A DNA stretch of 12,754 nt, taken from positions 1 through 12,754 of the forward strand of contig JAPLDV010000037.1 in assembly GCA_026391235.1 (NCBI GenBank), in the 5' to 3' direction. This document shows positions 7,694-12,754 of this stretch, one piece after another. Within the stretch, counting starts at the first letter, position 1; every line of letters begins with the position of its first letter. This DNA is from Bacteroidia bacterium (GTDB lineage: Bacteria; Bacteroidota; Bacteroidia; Bacteroidales; UBA12481). The notes under the pieces were generated by a model. That model was given only the letters and a program-made list of their open reading frames with translations, was not told the origin of the DNA and made no database searches. The translations under genes were made by a program, and so were the position numbers.

Positions 7694-9172
7694 ATGATAT
7701 TTAAATGGTTCATCACTCAGCAGTTCAAGGAGACCACCCGCTCCAGCTTTTGGCAGAAACAAATTGTGCTCAATATCATCATGGGACTGCTCCTCCTGAT
7801 CATGCTGAGCTACCTGGTTATGCTGGGGATATTGATTGACAAGATTCTGACAGGCATTTTTCCTGATCAGGATCCGATTGTGCTATTCAACGGGATCGTT
7901 CTCTATTATTTCGCCATTGAGTTTCTGATCCGGTTCTTTATGCAATCCTTGCCGGTTCTGAATCTCGAGACTTATCTCGCACTGCCCATCCGCAAGTCAG
8001 CCATCGTTCATTATGTTGCTTCAAAATCCATTTTCAGTATCGGGAACTACCTGTCGTGGCTGGTTTTCATCCCGTTCGCCATAAAAGTGATCGCCCCGCG
8101 TTATTCCATGGCGATCGCCTGGGTGTGGATTTTGAGCATGATTCTTCTGGTTTTCACCAACAACTTTCTGGCGACCTATGTAAAAAGGCAATTGGCTCAC
8201 AAGCCCTGGGTGGTTGGCATTTTTGCTCTTGGACTGGTTGCCCTGATGGCCTTCGACCATTTTCATGTTTTCTCCCTCTCCGCATTATCGGACTCACTTA
8301 TGGGGGGGATCCTCAAAAAGCCTTACCTGGTGATCATTCCGCTGATTGTCATGATTTTAACCTACCTTATAAATTACTTCTTCCTATCGGGGCGGCTATA
8401 TCCTGATGAGGTGAATCTGAAGAAAAAAGCAAAAACAGATTCGCTTGGCGAAATCCGCTACCTGAAATCCTTTGGGCTTACCGGGCAGTTATTATCGCTG
8501 GATCTCCGGCTTTTATGGCGGCACAAACGCACCAGGTCGCTGTTTTATACGGCCCCGATATTTCTGCTGTACGGATTAATTTTTTATCCTGAGAAAAGTT
8601 TTAACATGGCAAGCGGAATGTCGATTTTCGTCGGAATTTTCATGACCGGGGGAATCATGATCAATTACCTCAATTATTGCTTCAGTTATGAGAGCAACCA
8701 TTTCGACGCCATTCTTGCTCATTACACTGATTTCAGGCAGTATATACGTTCCAAATACATTCTGTCAATAACGATATGCATCATCTGCTTCGTGCTGACC
8801 ATACCATACGGATTGTTTGGCAAACATATCCTGCTGATCAACACGGCTACCTTTTTATACAATATCGGTTTCCTTTCATTTGTTATGTTGTATCTGTCTA
8901 CATACAGCACCAAGCGGATGGATCTGAGCCGAAGCGCCAGTTTTAATTACCAGGGATTGGGCGCTTCACACTGGCTGTCGATGCTTCCTGGGTTTCTGCT
9001 ACCCGTCCTTATTTTATGGCCTTTCAATCACTTCAACATAGCCTGGATGGGCTATATCGTGATCAGCATCATGGGTTTAGCCGGACTGGTCCTGAATAAA
9101 ATATTACTGGGGGTGGTTACCCGGCAGTTTATGAAGAATAGATACACCATGGCTAAAGGATTCAGAGAATGA
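7694..9172 (+). CDS. DUF5687-like multi-pass membrane protein, probable ABC transporter permease
   Basis: This 492-residue protein is strongly hydrophobic with about 12 predicted membrane segments, near 25-48, 62-83, 117-135, 139-160, 172-190, 208-232, 283-298, 306-328, 354-373, 380-402, 430-445 and 450-473. A charged loop (235-280, NLKKKAKTDSLGEIRYLK and LWRHKRTRS) divides two halves. LETYLALPIRKSAIVHY (91-107) resembles the short cytoplasmic coupling region seen in ABC-2-type permeases. Overall length, N-terminus (FKWFITQQFKETTRSSFWQK) and the ABC ATPase downstream match the Bacteroidetes DUF5687 family as I recall it. No solute-binding protein is nearby, which suggests an exporter or a membrane-remodelling system rather than uptake; the substrate is unknown. 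The ATG is 3 bases after the lactonase stop, and the gene's own stop overlaps the start of a possible small ORF. Confidence 0.82.
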   Translation: MIFKWFITQQFKETTRSSFWQKQIVLNIIMGLLLLIMLSYLVMLGILIDKILTGIFPDQDPIVLFNGIVLYYFAIEFLIRFFMQSLPVLNLETYLALPIRKSAIVHYVASKSIFSIGNYLSWLVFIPFAIKVIAPRYSMAIAWVWILSMILLVFTNNFLATYVKRQLAHKPWVVGIFALGLVALMAFDHFHVFSLSALSDSLMGGILKKPYLVIIPLIVMILTYLINYFFLSGRLYPDEVNLKKKAKTDSLGEIRYLKSFGLTGQLLSLDLRLLWRHKRTRSLFYTAPIFLLYGLIFYPEKSFNMASGMSIFVGIFMTGGIMINYLNYCFSYESNHFDAILAHYTDFRQYIRSKYILSITICIICFVLTIPYGLFGKHILLINTATFLYNIGFLSFVMLYLSTYSTKRMDLSRSASFNYQGLGASHWLSMLPGFLLPVLILWPFNHFNIAWMGYIVISIMGLAGLVLNKILLGVVTRQFMKNRYTMAKGFRE

Positions 9173-9300
9173 TAAAGGGTCAAAAGGAGCCGAGTCAAAA
9201 CGGAGCTGGGACAAAACCTCAGGTTGAAACCCGGGGTTATTCTGACAGCCTGAAAATAAGCGATATGACTAATCCCGGACTTCAGTTTGGGGTCTACTAA
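9169..9300 (+). CDS. Possible small protein of 43 residues between permease and ATPase
   Basis: An open frame begins at ATG 9169, which overlaps the permease stop as ATGA, and ends at TAA 9298-9300, 24 bases before the ATPase start. AAAGGA lies 8 bases upstream of the ATG and could pair with the 16S rRNA 3' end, which is notable because its neighbours lack such sites. The predicted product is hydrophilic and rich in Gly, Gln, Lys and Ser (starts MIKGQKEPSQNGAGTKPQ, ends NPGLQFGVY), with no membrane segment, signal or domain I recognise. A stop-free run of 43 codons is expected by chance fairly often, and the first half contains an approximate 15-base DNA repeat (GTCAAAA...), so it may be non-coding spacer. 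The overlap geometry and ribosome site are the only positive evidence. Confidence 0.35.
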   Translation: MIKGQKEPSQNGAGTKPQVETRGYSDSLKISDMTNPGLQFGVY

Positions 9301-9324
9301 AAATCAAAATTAACACACAACAAC

Positions 9325-10020
9325 ATGATAGAAGTTAACAATCTCAGCAAAATATACGGCGACACAACGGTTCTGTCAATCCCGCATCTGCTAATCCGTC
9401 AGAGCGAAAGTTTTGGTTTGGTTGGCAACAACGGTGCGGGAAAAACAACCTTTTTCCGCTTGGTCCTCGACTTGATCCGGGCCAATTCGGGCTGGGTCAA
9501 ATCAAAAGGACAAGACGTTAAAGGAACGACCAGGTGGAAGTTTTATACCGGATCCTACCTGGATGACCGCTTTCTGATTGAGTTCCTGACACCGGAGGAA
9601 TATTTCGAATTCATCAGCCAGGTGCATGGTATGTCGAAAGGCGACCTGGAGCAGTTTTATCAGGAATACGATGAGTTTTTTGCCGGCGAAATTTTGGGCA
9701 AGCAGAAGTATATCAGGGACTTCTCGCACGGGAACAAGCAAAAGATCGGAGTAGCTGCTGCATTAATGGCTAAACCTGAGATTGTTGTTCTGGATGAGCC
9801 GTTCAACGGGCTCGATCCGTCGACTCAATTGCGGCTGATCAGGATACTGAACGATTTGAAAAAAAATAAGGGCACCACCCTTCTGATATCAAGCCATGAC
9901 CTGAATCATATCACCGAAGTTTGCGACCGCATCGTGATCCTGGAACATGGCGTGATCAAGTATGACAGGCAGAAAAACGAGAGTACGCTGAAGGAGCTCG
10001 AGAGCTATTTTGCGGGGTAG
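9325..10020 (+). CDS. ABC transporter ATP-binding protein, partner of the DUF5687-like permease
   Basis: This 231-residue single ABC domain hydrolyses ATP at the cytoplasmic face to drive a transporter. It has Walker A GNNGAGKTT (34-42), a signature FSHGNKQK (133-140) in place of the canonical LSGGQ, Walker B IVVLDEP (153-159) with the D-loop NGLDPST, and the switch His in ISSHD (191). The usual Q-loop glutamine is not seen; that stretch reads YTGSYLDDRFLIEFLTPEE (74-92). Walker A, Walker B and the switch His are intact, so it should be active. It lies 152 bases after the permease, with the possible small ORF between, and is most likely part of the same operon. The start is ATG 9325, with an AT-rich upstream and no Shine-Dalgarno, as is common in Bacteroidetes. 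Its C-terminus is short (DRQKNESTLKELESYFAG), with no extra domain. Confidence 0.92.
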   Translation: MIEVNNLSKIYGDTTVLSIPHLLIRQSESFGLVGNNGAGKTTFFRLVLDLIRANSGWVKSKGQDVKGTTRWKFYTGSYLDDRFLIEFLTPEEYFEFISQVHGMSKGDLEQFYQEYDEFFAGEILGKQKYIRDFSHGNKQKIGVAAALMAKPEIVVLDEPFNGLDPSTQLRLIRILNDLKKNKGTTLLISSHDLNHITEVCDRIVILEHGVIKYDRQKNESTLKELESYFAG

Positions 10021-10105
10021 CCCGTTTAAGATGAGGTGGACACCGGGTTGGCATATAAATACCGTTGCTAAGAGCCATGGAAGGTATTTCTTTTTCCGGT
10101 AAGTT

Positions 10106-10139
10106 TTGTAGTGTAACCGAAATCGAAAATCTATCTTTG
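10106..10139 (+). promoter_or_regulatory. Bacteroidetes-type promoter (-33 TTG, -7 TAnnTTTG) for the Uma2 gene
   Basis: TATCTTTG at 10132-10139 is a perfect match to the Bacteroidetes -7 consensus TAnnTTTG. TTTTG ends at 10108, giving a 23-base spacer from the -33-like TTG, which is at the long end of the accepted range. Transcription would start just after 10140, leaving a very short leader before ATG 10158. It indicates that the Uma2 gene is transcribed separately from the ABC operon. Confidence 0.6.
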
Positions 10140-10157
10140 TAAAAAGCACACATTGAA

Positions 10158-10748
10158 ATGGACATAATTAATCCGGACCTCAGCAAAAGATATACATATG
10201 CCGATTACCTCACTTGGATGGACGATGTAAGACGTGAACTCTACGATGGCTTTGTGAAATTGATGACTCCGGCACCATCACGGAAGCACCAGCGCGTCTC
10301 TACAAATCTTGTCAGTATCTGGTGGAATTTTTTACGGCATAAAACCTGTGAAGTTTATCACGCCCCTTCTGATGTTCGCCTTCCAAAAGATAAAAAAAGT
10401 AAAGATAATAAACAGATTTACACTGTAGTACAACCAGATATTTATGTGGTTTGCGACCTGTCGAAGCTTGACGACAGGGGCTGTCTTGGCGCACCGGATC
10501 TGATCATTGAAATTATTTCGGCTGATAACCAAAAACGTGATATAAGGGATAAATTTGATATTTACCAGAAACATGGCGTTCGGGAATATTGGATTGTAAA
10601 TCCCAATGACGAAAATGTGAATGTCTTTGTTTTGGATGAACACGGAAAGTTTCAATTCAGGGGAATGTACGCCGGCGACGATAAAATTCCGGTAAATATT
10701 TTTGATGGCGACCTGAAAATTGATCTCCTTGACGTGTTTCAGAGCTAA
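10158..10748 (+). CDS. Uma2 family protein (DUF820, PD-(D/E)XK nuclease fold)
   Basis: This 196-residue protein matches the Uma2/DUF820 family, predicted nucleases with the restriction endonuclease fold; their real cellular job is poorly known. Visible family features are the N-terminal YTYADYLTW and RELYDGFVKLM (25-35), a helix with KHQRVSTNLVSIWWNFL, VQPDIYVV (91-98; Asp94 a likely metal ligand), APDLIIEIIS (112-121; Glu118), then DIRDKFDIYQKHGVREYWIV (128-147; Lys132 and the conserved GV.EYWIV core). All expected acidic and basic core residues appear to be present, and the length is typical. It has its own promoter box and lies 137 bases after the ABC ATPase, so it is probably a single-gene unit. 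It faces the ABC-F gene. There is no toxin-antitoxin partner or transposase next to it. Confidence 0.88.
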   Translation: MDIINPDLSKRYTYADYLTWMDDVRRELYDGFVKLMTPAPSRKHQRVSTNLVSIWWNFLRHKTCEVYHAPSDVRLPKDKKSKDNKQIYTVVQPDIYVVCDLSKLDDRGCLGAPDLIIEIISADNQKRDIRDKFDIYQKHGVREYWIVNPNDENVNVFVLDEHGKFQFRGMYAGDDKIPVNIFDGDLKIDLLDVFQS

Positions 10749-10780
10749 GAAGCTGTATTGTTTGAAGAAGGGGATTCTTT

Positions 10781-10807
10781 GTTCTTCACGTTCTTCACGT
10801 TCTTCAC
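10781..10807. repeat. Three perfect 9-base tandem repeats, GTTCTTCAC
   Basis: GTTCTTCAC occurs at 10781-10789, 10790-10798 and 10799-10807, followed by a partial TCTTCA. The third copy contains the stop codon of the ABC-F gene on the minus strand (TGA at 10806-10804). Because the unit is 9 bases, each further copy puts another TGA in the same frame (10797-10795 and 10788-10786). On the minus strand the unit is GTGAAGAAC, similar to the GTGAGGAC unit at 4828-4863. Confidence 0.85.
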
Positions 10808-12666
10808 TCTTCAATCTCCGACAGCTCCAGCCACCTCATCTCCTTCTCATCCAGCAGCTGCATCACGTCCCCGATCCGCAGACTCTTGCGATGCAATTCA
10901 TCGGGTGAGGTTAACCCGGAGCTCAAATCATTTTCCAGATCACGTTTTTCCTCCTCAAGCGCGGCAATTTCTTTACCCAGATTTTCAAATTCCACTTTCT
11001 CTTTAAAAGTTAATTTGCCCTTCACCGGCTCCTGTTTCGGCTTGCTTTTCCTCTCTTTTGGAGCAGCCTCCCTGAGTGCCTGTTGCCTTTCCACCTCCTT
11101 ATTATCGCGGTAAATCGAATAATTACCGGGAAAATCCCGGATAACGCCTGACCCTTCGAATACAAACAGATGGTCAACCACTTTGTCCATGAAATACCGG
11201 TCGTGCGATACAATAATCACGCAACCCGCGAATCGAAGAAGATAATCTTCCAACACATTAAGAGTCAGGATATCAAGGTCGTTTGTCGGCTCATCGAGGA
11301 TGAGAAAATTAGGATTCGTCATGAGAACGGTAAGCAAGTACAACCGCCTTTTTTCTCCGCCGCTCAGTTTTGAAACCAGTCCGTACTGAACCTTCCGGGG
11401 AAAAAGGAATAGTTCAAGGAACTGCGTCGCACTCATCGAACGCCCGGGTCCGAGAATTATTTCTTCGGCAATTTTACGGACCACATCGATCACTTTGTCC
11501 TCGGGATCGAATTCCATCCCTTCCTGACGGTAAACGCCAAATTTAATGGTTGTTCCAACATCTATCCGGCCAGTATCCGGTTCCATCGAACCTGTTAATA
11601 CGGATAGCAGGGTTGATTTTCCGATTCCATTCGGACCGATCAAACCGATTTTCTCAAAGCGCTGAAACTTATAGCTGAAATCCCGGAATAATAGCAGATC
11701 ATCAAAAGATTTTGACAGATGGTAAAGGTCCAGCACCTTTTTGCCCATACGCCTGGTTAAGAGGTTAATATCTCCGAGCTCAGCCTGATACTCCTTTTTC
11801 GAATCCTCCTTCAGCTGCTCAAATGCCTCTATTCTGTATTTGGCCTTGGTTCCGCGTGCCTGGGGCATCCGGTTCACCCATTCCAGCTCCTTCTTCATCA
11901 AAGCACCGGCCTTTTCGCTCTGTTTCTGATCCCATTCAATCCGCTCCTGCCGCTTATCCAGGAAAACCTGGTAGTTCCCCTTATAACGGTACAGGGTTTT
12001 TTCGTTCAGTTCCAGTATCTCGGTACAAACCCGATCCAGGAAATAGCGGTCGTGGGTCACCATGAGCACTGTGATAAACGACTGGCTCAGATACTCTTCG
12101 AGCCACTCGATCATATCCAGATCGAGATGATTGGTGGGTTCATCGAGAATCAGCAGATCCGGTTGAGGAATCAGAACCGTAGCCAGGGCGATACGCTTTC
12201 TTTGTCCGCCTGAAAGTTCTCCCACTTTTTGTGTAAGATCACCGATTTTCAGCTGGGTCAGAACCTCTTTGATGCGGGTTTCACAATCCCAGGCACCCAG
12301 CCGGTCCATCTCAAGAATAGCTTTATCGAGTGCATCATGATCACAGCTGGCAATTGCCTCTTCGTAATTTGTTATAGCATTCGACAGGTGCGGCAAAGAG
12401 AACAGCACCTGTTCAATCACCTCCAGATGATCATGAAGCCCGGGGTTCTGGTGCAGAAATCCGATAGTCAGGCCCTGAACGGTATTCACCATCCCGGAAT
12501 CCGGTTCTTCTTCCTTGGCGAGAATGCGCAAAAGAGTTGATTTCCCGGCACCGTTGCGTGCAATCAGGGCCAGTTTCTGATTCTTTTCAACAGTCAGGGA
12601 CAGAGATTCAAAAAGGGAATTTTCCCGGTAGGATTTCGATATTTTCTCAGCCTGGAGGTAATTCAA
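10804..12666 (-). CDS. uup: ABC-F family ATPase, Uup-like
   Basis: This soluble protein has two ABC domains and no membrane segment, and belongs to the ABC-F group that acts on ribosomes; Uup-type members are tied to translation and to tolerance of DNA damage and transposon excision. Numbering from TTG 12666 (620 residues), the first domain has ARNGAGKST (36-44), LSGGQ (151-155), ILDEPTNHLD (173-182) and THD (204-206). The linker (about 220-310, P-site tRNA-interaction region) has RMPQARGTKAKYRIEAFEQL. The second domain has GPNGIGKST (344-352), LSGGE (434-438), ILDEPTNDLD (456-465) and SHD (487-489). A basic stretch and a C-terminal coiled coil (about 550-618) are typical of Uup. No in-frame ATG precedes Walker A, so a TTG must start it. 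I prefer TTG 12666, giving MNYLQAEKIS like relatives I recall; TTG 12690 would add 8 residues. The gene is alone on this strand, facing Uma2. Confidence 0.93.
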   Translation of the reverse strand: MNYLQAEKISKSYRENSLFESLSLTVEKNQKLALIARNGAGKSTLLRILAKEEEPDSGMVNTVQGLTIGFLHQNPGLHDHLEVIEQVLFSLPHLSNAITNYEEAIASCDHDALDKAILEMDRLGAWDCETRIKEVLTQLKIGDLTQKVGELSGGQRKRIALATVLIPQPDLLILDEPTNHLDLDMIEWLEEYLSQSFITVLMVTHDRYFLDRVCTEILELNEKTLYRYKGNYQVFLDKRQERIEWDQKQSEKAGALMKKELEWVNRMPQARGTKAKYRIEAFEQLKEDSKKEYQAELGDINLLTRRMGKKVLDLYHLSKSFDDLLLFRDFSYKFQRFEKIGLIGPNGIGKSTLLSVLTGSMEPDTGRIDVGTTIKFGVYRQEGMEFDPEDKVIDVVRKIAEEIILGPGRSMSATQFLELFLFPRKVQYGLVSKLSGGEKRRLYLLTVLMTNPNFLILDEPTNDLDILTLNVLEDYLLRFAGCVIIVSHDRYFMDKVVDHLFVFEGSGVIRDFPGNYSIYRDNKEVERQQALREAAPKERKSKPKQEPVKGKLTFKEKVEFENLGKEIAALEEEKRDLENDLSSGLTSPDELHRKSLRIGDVMQLLDEKEMRWLELSEIEE

Positions 12667-12754
12667 AGTATTCGGATAAATTTCCCGCAATGATAAGACA
12701 AATGACGTTCCGGTTCAGGATTTGAAAGCATGAACTATTCAGTCTCCCGGTAAT

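Noticed and set aside
9215..9238. Palindromes AACCTCAGGTT and AACCCGGGGTT in the permease-ATPase gap as regulatory sites
   Set aside because: They are short, inside the possible small ORF, and not followed by T-runs; no known operator is matched.
10057..10089. Inverted repeat AAATACC/GGTATTT followed by a T-rich stretch, as a terminator after the ABC ATPase
   Set aside because: The stem is only 7 bases, A/T-rich, with a 19-base loop, so it would be unstable; the T-run is interrupted.
10158..12666. Uma2 plus ABC-F ATPase as a defence or toxin-antitoxin system
   Set aside because: The genes are convergent, have separate transcription and belong to families that are common as unlinked single genes.

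Overview
The window looks like chromosomal DNA of a Bacteroidota (Bacteroidetes) bacterium. The signs are a CarA/CarB pair of the type I associate with that phylum, a DUF5687-type permease paired with an ABC ATPase, a TAnnTTTG promoter box before one gene, few Shine-Dalgarno sites, and an intergenic palindromic element of the kind linked to REP-associated transposases. I see no rRNA, tRNA, CRISPR array, prophage or intact transposase gene.

Left part (1-4674, + strand): the last 62 codons of carA, then carB after a 3-base gap, then a geranylgeranyl-reductase-family flavoprotein whose ATG lies inside the end of carB. The three are probably one transcript. CarA and CarB together make carbamoyl phosphate for pyrimidine and arginine synthesis. 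The flavoprotein has no obvious metabolic link to them.

Middle (4675-6526): a 449-base gap between convergent genes holds a short-period GTGAGGAC repeat and a 168-base element made of two inverted two-hairpin modules. Next, on the minus strand, is a broken RNB-family exoribonuclease. Its metal-binding aspartate segment is missing, and a short out-of-frame piece upstream looks like its original N-terminus, so an internal deletion with a frame change is likely.

Right-centre (6527-10020, + strand): a probable operon of a secreted or periplasmic lactonase-family beta-propeller protein, a 12-helix DUF5687-like permease 3 bases later, a possible 43-residue small ORF overlapping the permease stop as ATGA, and an ABC ATPase. 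The permease and ATPase should form one ABC transporter or exporter of unknown substrate.

Right end (10021-12754): a Uma2-family protein (+ strand) behind a clear Bacteroidetes-type promoter faces a Uup-like ABC-F ATPase (- strand). The 55 bases between them contain three perfect 9-base tandem repeats that run into the ABC-F stop codon.

Most genes are ordinary housekeeping or accessory genes. The structurally interesting parts are the paired hairpin element with compensating stem changes, the ribonuclease deletion, the related short repeats at gene ends, and the possible small gene in the transporter operon.
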